Shown: piece by piece, positions 19,989 to 28,396 of the stretch
Position numbering within the stretch: the first letter of the stretch is position 1
Layout: each line of letters opens with the position of its first letter
Assembly (NCBI GenBank): GCA_027314705.1
Contig: DAHVAJ010000019.1
Location: 1-33,915 of the forward strand
DNA: 33,915 nt
From: Acidimicrobiaceae bacterium
GTDB taxonomy: Bacteria > Actinomycetota > Acidimicrobiia > Acidimicrobiales > RAAP-2
Reading direction: 5' to 3'
Notes under the pieces: generated by a model
The model's database searches: none
What the model saw: only the letters and a program-made list of their open reading frames with translations
What the model was told of the DNA's origin: nothing
Made by a program: the position numbers and the translations under genes

Positions 19989-21581
19989 GTGACGATCGAA
20001 CCCTCGACCCCCGTGGTGGTCGGGGTCGGCCAGGTGACCAACCTCCCCGGTACCGAGGGGAACGGGGCCCTGACCGACCGTCCCGAGCCACTCCAGCTCC
20101 TCGTGGCCGCCGTCCAGGCGGCCGTGGAGGACTGCGACGGCGCCGCGCCGGGCGGGACGGCGCCGGCCGGGCGGGCGCTCCTCGCCCGCACCGGTTCGCT
20201 GCGGATCGCCAATCCCCTGAGCTGGTCGTACCTCGACCCCGGGGCACTGGCCGCCGAGGCGCTCGGCATCGAGCCCCCGGAGATCCTCGTCACCACCACC
20301 GGCGGGAACAGCCCCCAGGCCCTGGTCAACGCCACCGCCCTGGCCATCGGACGCGGCGACCTCGACGTCGCCGTCATCGCCGGGGCCGACTGCCACTACA
20401 CCCAGGCCGCGGCCCGCCGCCACGCCGACCGGCCGGTGCTCCCCTGGACCGTCCAGCCGGCCGACACCGCGCCCCCGGCCCTCTTCGGCAGCGACCGGCA
20501 CGGGACCACCGAGGCCGAGGACGACCGCGGACTGGACCTACCCATCCACGTCTTCCCGCTCTTCGAGAACGCCCTGCGGGCCGCCGCCGGCCGCACCCCG
20601 GAGGAGCACGAGGCCTACCTCGGGGCCCTGTGGTCGCGCCTGTCCGCCGTGGCCGCCACCAACCCCTACGCCTGGCTGCGCGAGGCGCGCACCGCCGAGG
20701 AGCTCACCACCCCCACCGAGACCAACCGCATGGTCGCCCACCCCTACACCAAGCTGCTCACGGCCAACCTCCAGGTCGACCAGGGTGCGGCGGTCATCGT
20801 CTGCTCGGCGGCGGCGGCCGACGCGGCGGGCGTGCCCCGCGACCGGTGGGTCTTCCCCCGGGCCGGGGCCGACGCCGAGGACCACTGGTTCCTCTCCCAC
20901 CGGGCCGACTTCCACTCCTCGCCGGCCATCCGCCTGGCCGGACGGTCGGCCCTGGCCCTGGCCGGGACCTCGGTGGACGAGGTGGCCCACGTCGACCTCT
21001 ACTCGTGCTTCCCCTCGGCCGTGACCATCGCCGCCGACGAGCTCGGCCTGCCCACGGACGACCCGGCCCGGCCCCTCACCGTCACCGGCGGACTGACCTT
21101 CGCCGGCGGCCCGGGCAACAACTACGGCACCCACGCCCTGGCCACGCTGGTGGACACCCTGCGCCGGGACCCGGGCTCGCTCGGACTGCTCACCGGCCTC
21201 GGCTGGTACCTCTCCAAGCACAGCATCGGCGTCTACGGCACCGACCCCGGCCGGACCGGCGGCGACGGTCCGGTGCCGACCGACACGAAGGTCGAGCGGG
21301 CCGGGGGGTTCGCCTGGGCCGACCCCCAGGTGGCCGTGGGCGCCCTCCCCCAGTGCCCGCCGGACGCCGACGCCACCGGGGAGGTCACGGTGGAGACCTA
21401 CTCGGTCGTCTTCGACCGCGAGGGAGCACCGGCGTGGGCCGTGGTCGCCTGCTGCACCCTCGAGGGACGCCGGTCGTGGGCCCGGGTGACCGACCCCGAC
21501 CAGCTCGGCCTGCTGGTGACCGAGGACGGGTGCGGGCGGCTCGGCACGCTCCGCCCGACCGGCGAGGTCGACCTGGCCTGA
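19989..21581 (+). CDS. Thiolase-like protein type 1 (acetyl-CoA acetyltransferase family, catalytic residues replaced)
   Basis: A 530-residue protein with a thiolase fold plus an extra C-terminal domain from about residue 430, the layout of mycobacterial thiolase-like protein type 1 (TLP1). Thiolase landmarks are recognisable: VVVGVGQV near the N-terminus, [11 protein letters not shown] at 335-345 and [16 protein letters not shown] at 367-382. The nucleophilic Cys position reads TTTGGNSPQ, the GHP histidine position is Gly, and the C-terminal CxG position reads KHSIG. Classical thiolysis is therefore unlikely; a CoA-ester binding or non-standard acyl role is possible. It is divergent from rpiB and monocistronic. 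Confidence 0.82.
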   Translation: MTIEPSTPVVVGVGQVTNLPGTEGNGALTDRPEPLQLLVAAVQAAVEDCDGAAPGGTAPAGRALLARTGSLRIANPLSWSYLDPGALAAEALGIEPPEILVTTTGGNSPQALVNATALAIGRGDLDVAVIAGADCHYTQAAARRHADRPVLPWTVQPADTAPPALFGSDRHGTTEAEDDRGLDLPIHVFPLFENALRAAAGRTPEEHEAYLGALWSRLSAVAATNPYAWLREARTAEELTTPTETNRMVAHPYTKLLTANLQVDQGAAVIVCSAAAADAAGVPRDRWVFPRAGADAEDHWFLSHRADFHSSPAIRLAGRSALALAGTSVDEVAHVDLYSCFPSAVTIAADELGLPTDDPARPLTVTGGLTFAGGPGNNYGTHALATLVDTLRRDPGSLGLLTGLGWYLSKHSIGVYGTDPGRTGGDGPVPTDTKVERAGGFAWADPQVAVGALPQCPPDADATGEVTVETYSVVFDREGAPAWAVVACCTLEGRRSWARVTDPDQLGLLVTEDGCGRLGTLRPTGEVDLA

Positions 21582-21631
21582 CGGCGGCACCCGCCGGGTC
21601 CGGGGCGGCCGCCGCGCCGGGGTCGCCGCCG
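21582..21631. terminator. GC-rich inverted repeat between convergent genes
   Basis: CGGCGGC (21582-21588) can pair with GCCGCCG (21625-21631), with further GC-rich pairing inside. It occupies the whole 50-base gap between the thiolase-like gene and the flippase-like gene. There is no T-tract. Confidence 0.35.
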
Positions 21632-22753
21632 TCAGGTGGGCGACGGCTCCATCGAGCGGGGCGGCGGGTCGGGGGCCTGGCGGAAGCGGCGGCGGAAGGC
21701 GGCGTACGCCACCGGGCCGGACAGCATGGGCAGCCAGTAGGAGGCCAGGCGGTAGGCCAGGGTGGCCAGCACCGCCTCGGCCCCGGGCAGACCGGCCAGC
21801 ACCAGGAACGCCGAGAGGCTGGCCTCGACGATGCCGAGGCCCCCGGGGGTGATGGGGACGAGGCCGATGACCCCGGCCACCGCGTAGGCCATCAGGATGA
21901 GGGACGGGCGGGGATGGCTGCCCACGGCCCGGACGCAGAAGAGCAGGCAGAGGTAGTCGAAGAGGAGCCGGCCGGCCGAGAGCAGCGTGGCCTGCCACCA
22001 CTGCTGGCCGAGCACGGCGCGGATCACGTTGCGCTGCTCGACGAGCCGCTCGGGCAGGCCGGTCAGGGGTGCACGCTTCTTGAGGAGGCGGTTGCGCGCC
22101 GCCTGGGCCAGGCGCCCGGCCACCTCGAGCGGACCGTCGGTGGCCATGACCACGATGCCAAAGGCCAGGTAGAGGACGAAGCCGATGGCCCCGACGAAGG
22201 TGGCGGTGGCGAGGCCCGCGGCGACCGGCGCCCCGAACAGCACCACCGGCAGCACGAAGAGCGGCAGGGCCAGCAGCCCGCCGATGCCGAGGAAGGCGAA
22301 GGCGGTGAGCCCGCTGACCGACTCGGTCGGCGCCATGCCGCTCGCCCCGAGCATCCGGAACTGCACGGCGGCCCCGGCGGCCGCCCCCCCGGGCACGATG
22401 AGGGTGATGGCGTTGCCGGCCAGCTGGGCCGTGATCACCGAGAACCAGGCCTTGGTGCGCAGGGCGATCCGCTGGAGCGAGAAGGTGCAGGCGAAGTGGG
22501 CCCCCTCGGCCAGCACCGCCGGGATGAACCAGAGCAGGTTGAGGGTCACGAGCTTCGGCCAGGAGTCGAGGACGGCGATGACGCTGGGTGCCACCAGGTA
22601 GAGGGCCACGCCGGCCACGGCCACCACCACCGAGCGGCCGACGACGGACTTCCAGCGGATGGGCCGGGCGCGGTCCTCCTCGAACTGCGCCTCGAAGGAG
22701 CGGGGGCCGTGACCCTCGGGGCCCGCGCTGTGGTTGCCGGAGTCGGGAGCCAC
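21632..22753 (-). CDS. Flippase-like membrane protein (lysylphosphatidylglycerol synthase TM-region / UPF0104 family)
   Basis: A 373-residue polytopic membrane protein. The N-terminal 35 residues are polar, then about eight hydrophobic segments follow. Family features are the [15 protein letters not shown] region, [23 protein letters not shown] at about 125-147, and [17 protein letters not shown] near the C-terminus. The PGG and TPGGLGxxE motifs are hallmarks of this family, which includes the membrane half of MprF and many proteins of unknown substrate. No soluble aminoacyl-transferase domain is attached, so true LPG synthesis is unlikely. I chose GTG 22753, near the start of the polar lead. 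It lies 29 bases after the serine hydrolase gene, and the two probably form an operon. Confidence 0.8.
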   Translation of the reverse strand: MAPDSGNHSAGPEGHGPRSFEAQFEEDRARPIRWKSVVGRSVVVAVAGVALYLVAPSVIAVLDSWPKLVTLNLLWFIPAVLAEGAHFACTFSLQRIALRTKAWFSVITAQLAGNAITLIVPGGAAAGAAVQFRMLGASGMAPTESVSGLTAFAFLGIGGLLALPLFVLPVVLFGAPVAAGLATATFVGAIGFVLYLAFGIVVMATDGPLEVAGRLAQAARNRLLKKRAPLTGLPERLVEQRNVIRAVLGQQWWQATLLSAGRLLFDYLCLLFCVRAVGSHPRPSLILMAYAVAGVIGLVPITPGGLGIVEASLSAFLVLAGLPGAEAVLATLAYRLASYWLPMLSGPVAYAAFRRRFRQAPDPPPRSMEPSPT

Positions 22754-22782
22754 GTCCGTGCCGGTGCGCCGCCCTCGGGCGC

Positions 22783-23913
22783 TCAGCCCCCGACCCGGGC
22801 GGCGGCCGCGGCCATGAGGATCGCGGCCCCGCGCAGGTCGCCCTCGAGCCCGGCCTCCATGCGGTTCATGGCGTAGCAGACGGTGAGCTCCGTCTCCTGG
22901 TCCATGACGATGAGCGAGCCGCCGTAGCCGCCCCAGAAGCACGACCGCGGGCCGATGGGCATCATCCCCGAGCTCAGGCCGTAGCCCATGCCGAAGCGGT
23001 ACTCGGACCCGAGGACGAGGTCGGTGCCGTGGATCTGCTCCTCGAAGATGCGGTCGCACCCGGCCGCGGAGAGGAGCCGCACCCCCCGGGCCTCGCCCCG
23101 GCCGGCCACGACGGACTGGACCAGCGCCACCGAGCGGGCGTTCCCGTGGCCGTTGGCTGCGGGGATCTCGGCCCGGCGCCACCAGGCCCGGGCCGGATAG
23201 GTGGCGTCGAGCGGCGGGTTGGTCATGGTCCGGATCACCAGCTCCGACGGCCGGAGCTGGTCGAGGTCGGGAGGCGGCGGCGGGATGACCACCGCCACCC
23301 GTGCGTCCTCGGCGGCGGGCAGGCCGATGTGGAAGTCGGCACCGAGCGGGCCGGCCACCTCCTTGGCGAACCAGGTCCCGAGGGTCTCACCGGTGATGCG
23401 CCGGACCACCTCGCCGATGAGATAGCCCTGCGTGACGGCGTGGTAGCCCGAGGCCGTCCCCGGCTCCCACCACGGTTCCTGGGCGGCCAGCAGGGACGTG
23501 CACTTCTCCCAGTCGGCGAGGTCCTCGGGGGCGAGCGGCTCCGTCCAACCCGACAGCCCGGCGGTGTGGCTCATGAGGTGGCGGACCTCGACCGCCCCCT
23601 TGCCCCCGGCCGCGAATTCGGGCCAGTAGCGGGCCACGGGGGCGGAGAAGTCGAGCTCGCCGCGGTCGGCGAGCATGAGGGTGCACAGGAAGGTCATGGT
23701 CTTGGTGGTCGACCAGACGTTGGTGATGGTGTCCCGGCCCCAGGGCACGGTGCGGGCCTCGTCGGCCCAGCCGCCCCACACGTCGACCACCGGCTCGCCA
23801 CCGACCAGGACGGCCACCGAGGCGCCCACGTCCGTGCCGGCGTCGAGGCTGGCGGAGAGCGTGGTCACCACCTCCTCGTACCGGGGGTCCCACCTTCCCT
23901 GGACATCGGCCAT
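22783..23913 (-). CDS. Serine hydrolase, class C beta-lactamase fold (EstB-like)
   Basis: A 376-residue protein of the beta-lactamase/penicillin-binding-protein-like family. The nucleophile motif is S68-T-T-K71, and the tyrosine motif is Y156 in [13 protein letters not shown], the pattern of EstB-type esterases. [21 protein letters not shown] near the N-terminus and GYGGSL near the C-terminus are typical. No signal peptide is visible (starts [10 protein letters not shown]), so it is probably a cytoplasmic esterase rather than an antibiotic-resistance enzyme. The ATG at 23913 has a clear Shine-Dalgarno (GGAGGGAG) seven bases upstream. It leads a two-gene unit with the flippase-like gene. The substrate is unknown. 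Confidence 0.88.
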   Translation of the reverse strand: MADVQGRWDPRYEEVVTTLSASLDAGTDVGASVAVLVGGEPVVDVWGGWADEARTVPWGRDTITNVWSTTKTMTFLCTLMLADRGELDFSAPVARYWPEFAAGGKGAVEVRHLMSHTAGLSGWTEPLAPEDLADWEKCTSLLAAQEPWWEPGTASGYHAVTQGYLIGEVVRRITGETLGTWFAKEVAGPLGADFHIGLPAAEDARVAVVIPPPPPDLDQLRPSELVIRTMTNPPLDATYPARAWWRRAEIPAANGHGNARSVALVQSVVAGRGEARGVRLLSAAGCDRIFEEQIHGTDLVLGSEYRFGMGYGLSSGMMPIGPRSCFWGGYGGSLIVMDQETELTVCYAMNRMEAGLEGDLRGAAILMAAAAARVGG

Positions 23914-23920
23914 GTGCACT

Positions 23921-23928
23921 CTCCCTCC
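23921..23928 (-). promoter_or_regulatory. Shine-Dalgarno of the serine hydrolase gene
   Basis: Minus-strand GGAGGGAG, seven bases before the ATG at 23913, fixes that start among several upstream in-frame options. Unlike most unit-leading genes here, this one is not leaderless. Confidence 0.65.
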
Positions 23929-24029
23929 CCGGAGCGGTCGTTCCCCGCATCTTCGCACGGCGGTCGCCGATCGGGCACCCTGGCCAGGGGCACCGTGACC
24001 GGCCGTGCGGCGCACCGGTCGGCGCCCGG

Positions 24030-24043
24030 TAGCCTGGAGGGCC
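24030..24043 (+). promoter_or_regulatory. Leaderless -10 element of greA, TAGCCT
   Basis: TAGCCT (24030-24035) plus eight bases leads to the GTG at 24044. The ggagg in the spacer is only two or three bases from the start, too close for normal ribosome binding. Confidence 0.45.
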
Positions 24044-24532
24044 GTGAGCGACCCTGCCGACGCCCAGCTGACCCGAGCCACCTACGAGCGCCTCCAGGCC
24101 GAGCTCGAGGACCTCACCACCCGCGGCCGGGTGGAGATCGCCGCCGCCATCGAGGCGGCCCGCGCCCTCGGCGACCTGAAGGAGAACGGCGACTACCACG
24201 CGGCCAAGGACGCCCAGGGCAAGATGGAGTCGCGCGTCCGCCAGCTCCAGCACCTGCTCAAGGCGGCCACGGTGGTGGACGGCACCACCACCACCGAGGA
24301 CGGCACGGTGGCCGCCGGCACCGTGGTCACCCTGCGCTACGAGGGCGACGAGGAGGACGAGACGTCCGCCTTCTTCGTCGGCTCCATCGAGGAGCGCAGC
24401 GGCGACCTCGACGTGGTCTCCCCCGGCTCCCCCCTCGGCCGGGCCCTCCTCGGCCACGCCGCCGGCGAGACCGTCGAGTACGCCGCCCCCGGCGGGACCC
24501 TGCGGGTGGCGATCGTGGCGGTCGGCGCGTGA
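24044..24532 (+). CDS. greA: Transcription elongation factor GreA
   Basis: A 162-residue GreA that enters the RNA polymerase secondary channel and stimulates cleavage of backtracked RNA. The N-terminal coiled coil carries the acidic tip and signature ([18 protein letters not shown] at about 42-59). The C-terminal globular domain has [18 protein letters not shown]. The size is near the usual 158 residues. I chose the GTG at 24044 because the frame upstream (to 24005) has no similarity and TAGCCT sits just before the GTG. The stop overlaps the leuC start in GTGA, an uncommon pairing. Confidence 0.92.
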   Translation: MSDPADAQLTRATYERLQAELEDLTTRGRVEIAAAIEAARALGDLKENGDYHAAKDAQGKMESRVRQLQHLLKAATVVDGTTTTEDGTVAAGTVVTLRYEGDEEDETSAFFVGSIEERSGDLDVVSPGSPLGRALLGHAAGETVEYAAPGGTLRVAIVAVGA

Positions 24533-25950
24533 GCCCCGCCGGGGCGCCGCGCACCCTCTCCGAGAAGGTCTGGGACCACCACGTCGTCCGGGCCGGGGGC
24601 GCCGAGGAGCCGGACCTCCTCTTCATCGACCTCCACCTGATCCACGAGGTGACCTCGCCCCAGGCCTTCGACGGCCTCCGCCTGGCCGGGCGCGGCGTCC
24701 ACCGGCCCGACCTGACCGTGGCCACGGCCGACCACAACGTGCCGACGACCGACATCGACCGACCGGTCGCCGACCCGGTGTCGGCCAGGCAGCTCGAGGT
24801 CCTGGCGTCCAATTGCGACCAGTACGGCATCACCTGCTACCCGATGGGCCATGCCGACCAAGGCATCGTCCACATCATCGGGCCCGAGCAGGGCCTGACC
24901 CAGCCGGGCATGACCGTCGTGTGCGGCGACAGCCACACCTCCACCCACGGCGCCTTCGGGGCGCTGGCCTTCGGGATCGGCACCAGCGAGGTCGAGCACG
25001 TCCTGGCCACCCAGACCCTCCCCCAGCGCCGGCCGGCCACCATGGCCGTGACCGTCGAGGGCGCCCTCCCCACCGGCGTGACGGCCAAGGACCTCGTGCT
25101 CGCCGTCATCGGCACCATCGGTACCGCCGGCGGGGCCGGCCACGTCATCGAGTACCGCGGGGCGGCCGTCACCGGGCTCTCCATGGAGGGTCGGATGACG
25201 GTCTGCAACATGTCCATCGAGGCCGGGGCCCGGGCCGGGATGATCGCCCCCGACGACGTGACCTTCGCCTACCTCGAGGGCCGGGACCACGCGCCCTCGG
25301 GCACGGCCTGGGCGGCGGCCCTCGACGACTGGCGCTCGCTCCCCACCGACCCGGGCGCGACCTTCTCCCGCGAGGTCGTCCTGGACGCGGCGGGGCTGGC
25401 CCCCCACGTGACCTGGGGGACCAACCCGGCCCAGGTGGCCCGCATCGACGGCGTGGTGCCCGACCCGGACACCTTCGACGAGCCGGCCCAGCGGGAGGCG
25501 GCGGCCCGGGCCCTCGAGTACATGGGGCTGACCGCCGGGACCGCCCTCGCCGACGTGGCCGTGGACACGGTCTTCATCGGCTCGTGCACCAACAGCCGTA
25601 TCGAGGACCTGCGGGCCGCGGCCGACGTGCTGCGGGGCCGGCGGGTGCGGACCGGCCTGCGGGCGCTGGTCGTCCCCGGGTCCCACCGGGTCAAGGCCCA
25701 GGCCGAGGCCGAGGGCCTCGACGCCGTCTTCACCGGGGCGGGCTTCGAGTGGCGCGAGCCGGGGTGCTCGATGTGCCTGGCCATGAACCCGGACAAGCTC
25801 GCCCCCGGCGAGCGGGCCGCGTCGACCTCCAACCGCAACTTCGAGGGCCGCCAGGGCCGGGGCGGGCGCACCCACCTCGTCTCCCCGGCCGTCGCCGCGG
25901 CCACCGCCGTGGCCGGCCGGTTCGCCGCACCGGCGGAGCTCGACCGGTGA
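24529..25950 (+). CDS. leuC: 3-isopropylmalate dehydratase large subunit
   Basis: A 473-residue aconitase-family enzyme subunit that, with LeuD, isomerises 2- to 3-isopropylmalate in leucine synthesis. The three [4Fe-4S] cysteines are C353 (GSCTNSR), C413 and C416 (GCSMC). [26 protein letters not shown] and [13 protein letters not shown] are diagnostic. The length matches bacterial LeuC (about 466-475). The GTG start overlaps the greA stop by four bases and the stop overlaps leuD by four bases, so the three genes look translationally coupled. The frame runs upstream through greA in another reading frame and has no meaning there. Confidence 0.96.
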   Translation: MSPAGAPRTLSEKVWDHHVVRAGGAEEPDLLFIDLHLIHEVTSPQAFDGLRLAGRGVHRPDLTVATADHNVPTTDIDRPVADPVSARQLEVLASNCDQYGITCYPMGHADQGIVHIIGPEQGLTQPGMTVVCGDSHTSTHGAFGALAFGIGTSEVEHVLATQTLPQRRPATMAVTVEGALPTGVTAKDLVLAVIGTIGTAGGAGHVIEYRGAAVTGLSMEGRMTVCNMSIEAGARAGMIAPDDVTFAYLEGRDHAPSGTAWAAALDDWRSLPTDPGATFSREVVLDAAGLAPHVTWGTNPAQVARIDGVVPDPDTFDEPAQREAAARALEYMGLTAGTALADVAVDTVFIGSCTNSRIEDLRAAADVLRGRRVRTGLRALVVPGSHRVKAQAEAEGLDAVFTGAGFEWREPGCSMCLAMNPDKLAPGERAASTSNRNFEGRQGRGGRTHLVSPAVAAATAVAGRFAAPAELDR

Positions 25951-26540
25951 GGGCCGTGCAGGTCGTGACCGGGCGGGGCGTCCCGCTCGACCGGTCCGAC
26001 GTCGACACCGACCAGATCATCCCCTCGGACTGGCTCAAGCGGGTGGAGCGCACCGGGTTCGGCGCCGGCCTCTTCGCCGAGTGGCGCGACGACCGCGACT
26101 TCGTCCTCAACCGTGAGGAGTACGCCGGTGCCACCATCCTCGTGGCCGGACCCAACTTCGGCACCGGCTCGTCGCGCGAGCACGCCGTCTGGGCCCTGCA
26201 GGACTACGGCTTCGAGGCGGTGATCTCGCCCGGGTTCGCCGACATCTTCCGCAACAACTGCACCAAGGTCGGTCTGGTACCGGTCCAGGTCGACCCGGCG
26301 GTGGGCCGGGCCCTGCTCGACGCCGTGATCGCCGATCCCAACCTCGAGATCACCGTCGACGTGGCCGCCGGCGTCGTCGGCGCGCCGGCGGCGGGCATCG
26401 AGGCCGCGTTCCCCCTGGACGACTTCACCCGCGCCCGCCTGCTCAACGGGTGGGACGACATCGGCCTGACCCTCCGGCACGAAGCCGAGATCGCGGCGTA
26501 CGAGGCCCACCGGCCGACCTGGATGCCGATCACGCGCTGA
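25947..26540 (+). CDS. leuD: 3-isopropylmalate dehydratase small subunit
   Basis: A 197-residue swivel-domain partner of LeuC. Motifs are [15 protein letters not shown] at about 18-32, [17 protein letters not shown] and [14 protein letters not shown]. The C-terminal INDIGLT-type motif appears as [11 protein letters not shown]. Start is the GTG in the GTGA overlap with leuC. The length fits the family (about 195-200). It is the last gene of the unit. No obvious terminator hairpin with a T-tract follows. Confidence 0.95.
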   Translation: MRAVQVVTGRGVPLDRSDVDTDQIIPSDWLKRVERTGFGAGLFAEWRDDRDFVLNREEYAGATILVAGPNFGTGSSREHAVWALQDYGFEAVISPGFADIFRNNCTKVGLVPVQVDPAVGRALLDAVIADPNLEITVDVAAGVVGAPAAGIEAAFPLDDFTRARLLNGWDDIGLTLRHEAEIAAYEAHRPTWMPITR

Positions 26541-27003
26541 GCGCGCGCCGGCGATCCGGTCAGGCCGGGGGCAGCGAGCCCGCCGGGTCCCCGGCGCCGA
26601 CCACCACGAGGGGCAGGGGGGCAGCCAGCGTCGGGGAACCCGGAGGAAGGTGCGCTGTGCCGCCGGAGCGGTCCACAGCGGCGGAGGTGTGCCGGAGGTG
26701 CGGGGCGGGCAGGGCGGACGGGGGCACCGGCATCGTCGACCACGGTACACGGGGGGTGCCGCCGTCTCTGGGACCGGTGGAGGCCGCAGGATCCAGGACG
26801 GGTGCCGCCGATCCCCTCCTCCCCCTGGTCGTCGACAACGTGGATCCCCCTGGATGGACCGCCAACTCCACGCACCCGCCCGACCTGGGGCGGTGCCGGC
26901 TCGATGTCGCTCATGGTAGGTCCGGGCCGATGCCCGGTCAATCGGCGCCGCGGCCGGGCCCGCCGGGCCGGACAGGTGTCATCCCCTCGTCAGGTGGGTC
27001 GAC
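26541..27003. other. 463-base gap without a supported gene
   Basis: Open frames exist on both strands (for example 26560-26871 minus), but none has a recognisable domain, a good start signal or convincing codon bias. No tRNA, strong terminator or clear repeat is visible. The piece separates leuD from the redox cluster and may hold decayed sequence or an unrecognised RNA. Confidence 0.5.
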
Positions 27004-27016
27004 CACACTGGCGGGG
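27004..27016 (+). promoter_or_regulatory. Candidate leaderless -10 element, CACACT
   Basis: CACACT (27004-27009) is followed by seven bases and the ATG at 27017. It resembles the CAnnnT variants before murA and the gene at the left edge. The GCGGGG just before the ATG is a poor Shine-Dalgarno. Confidence 0.35.
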
Positions 27017-27676
27017 ATGCCCGAGACCCACGACACCCTCGACCGGCCGGCGGTGCGCCCGGTCCGGGAGGCCGCCCGTCGCCGTGCCGCCGCCGGTGTC
27101 GAGGGCAACGCCCGCCTGACCGGCCTCACCGCCGGGATCCTGCTCGTCCTGCTGGCCCTGGAGGGGGTCACCCTGCTCGCCCTCCGGCCCCTGCTCACCT
27201 GGCACGTGGTCCTGGGCATGGTCCTGATCCCACTGGTGGTGCTCAAGATCGGGTCGACGGGGTGGCGCATGGCCCGCTACTACCTGGGCGCCCGCGCCTA
27301 CCGCGAGCGGGGCGCCCCGCTCCTCGTCCTCCGCCTCCTCGGCCCGGTGATGATCGTCCTCACCGTCCTGGTGCTCGCCTCCGGGGTGGCGCTGCTCCTC
27401 GCCCCCACCGGCTGGCGGAACCAGCTCTTCTTCGTGCACAAGGCCAGCTTCGTCCTGTGGTTCGGGGCCACGACCGTCCACGTGCTCGGTCACGCCCTCG
27501 AGACCTCGCGCCTGGCCCCGGCCGATCTCGTGGCCCGCACCCGCCGCCAGGTCCGCGGGGCCGGCCTCCGCCTCTGGACGGTGGCCGTCGCCCTGGTGGT
27601 CGGTGTGGTGCTCGCCATCGTGACCGTCCCGACCGTGGCCCCGTGGCTGGCCGCCGGCGTGGGCGTCCACGGCTGA
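27017..27676 (+). CDS. Cytochrome b561-like / putative haem-binding membrane protein
   Basis: A 219-residue protein with a polar Arg-rich N-terminus and about five hydrophobic segments (36-58, 60-78, 104-129, 138-158 and 184-208). H141 and H155 lie 14 apart on one helix (HKASFVLWFGATTVH), the spacing of axial haem ligands. H63 opens another helix, where the position 13 residues later is Lys (K76) rather than His. The pattern resembles b561/ferric-reductase-type cytochromes, but one ligand pair is incomplete. It starts the redox cluster and may pass electrons across the membrane or sense redox state. The next genes encode a two-component system. No close family name comes to mind. Confidence 0.65.
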   Translation: MPETHDTLDRPAVRPVREAARRRAAAGVEGNARLTGLTAGILLVLLALEGVTLLALRPLLTWHVVLGMVLIPLVVLKIGSTGWRMARYYLGARAYRERGAPLLVLRLLGPVMIVLTVLVLASGVALLLAPTGWRNQLFFVHKASFVLWFGATTVHVLGHALETSRLAPADLVARTRRQVRGAGLRLWTVAVALVVGVVLAIVTVPTVAPWLAAGVGVHG

Positions 27677-27712
27677 ACCCCGCCCCGGGGACGACACGCG
27701 TCCGCCGGTGGG

Positions 27713-27717
27713 GGAGG
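27713..27717 (+). promoter_or_regulatory. Shine-Dalgarno of the response regulator gene
   Basis: GGAGG lies ten bases before the ATG at 27728, in the 51-base gap after the b561-like gene. The gap also contains the short inverted repeat CCCCGCCCCGGGG. Confidence 0.5.
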
Positions 27718-27727
27718 ATGGGGGGCG

Positions 27728-28396
27728 ATGAGGGTGCTGGTCGCAGAGGACGACCCGGGGCTGCGTTCCGTGCTCGAGCGGGGCCTGCGCGAGCACGGCT
27801 ACGTGGTGGACGCCGTCGCCGACGGCGACGACGCCCTCGTGCACCTGCGCGCCTACCCCTACGAGGCGGCCGTGGTCGACTGGCGGATGCCCGGCACCAC
27901 CGGCATCGAGGTCGTCCGGGCCATGCGGGCCCGCGGTGACCGCACCCCCGTGCTCATGCTCACGGCCCGGGACGCCACCGAGGACCGGGTCGAGGGGCTC
28001 AACACGGGCGCCGACGACTACCTGGTCAAGCCGTTCTCCTTCGCCGAGCTCGTGGCCCGCCTCACCGCCCTGCAGCGTCGGCCGGCGCTCACCCTCGACC
28101 CGGTGCTGCGCTGCGGCGACCTGGCCTTCGACCCGGCCACCCGGGTGGCCACCCGGGACGGCGACCCGCTCGCGCTGACCGTGATCGAGACCGGACTGCT
28201 CGAACTGCTGCTGCGCCGGACGCCCGCCGTGGTGGCCCGCCAGACCATCGCCGTCCAGCTCTGGGACGACGAGGCCGACCCGGTGGGGTCGAACACCATC
28301 GACGTCCACGTGGCCCGGCTGCGGTCCAAGTTGGCCGGTGCCCGGACCCGGATCGAGACCGTGCGCGGCTTCGGCTACCGCCTGGTGGACGGGTGA
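27728..28396 (+). CDS. OmpR-family response regulator
   Basis: A 222-residue two-component regulator. The receiver domain spans about 1-118, with acidic pocket E7-D8-D9, phosphoacceptor D51 (VVDWRMPG) and the conserved Lys in YLVKPF. The winged-helix DNA-binding domain follows (about 125-220), ending in VHVARLRSKL and IETVRGFGYRL, the recognition-helix and wing region typical of OmpR/PhoB. It overlaps the histidine kinase gene in GTGA. The operon four genes on has two CTTmCCTT half-sites 11 bases apart upstream of its promoter, and this regulator is the obvious candidate to bind them. The inducing signal is unknown. Confidence 0.93.
   Translation: MRVLVAEDDPGLRSVLERGLREHGYVVDAVADGDDALVHLRAYPYEAAVVDWRMPGTTGIEVVRAMRARGDRTPVLMLTARDATEDRVEGLNTGADDYLVKPFSFAELVARLTALQRRPALTLDPVLRCGDLAFDPATRVATRDGDPLALTVIETGLLELLLRRTPAVVARQTIAVQLWDDEADPVGSNTIDVHVARLRSKLAGARTRIETVRGFGYRLVDG

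Noticed and set aside
21632-22753. Annotation as a true lysylphosphatidylglycerol synthase
   Set aside because: Only the membrane flippase-like domain is present; the aminoacyl-transferase domain is missing.
26560-26871. Minus-strand 103-codon frame in the gap after leuD
   Set aside because: No start signal, no domain and unconvincing composition; left as gene-free gap.
26204-26941. Minus-strand 245-codon frame over the leuD end and the following gap
   Set aside because: Overlaps leuD antisense, has no recognisable domain, and the sequence is Arg/Pro-rich as expected for a shadow.
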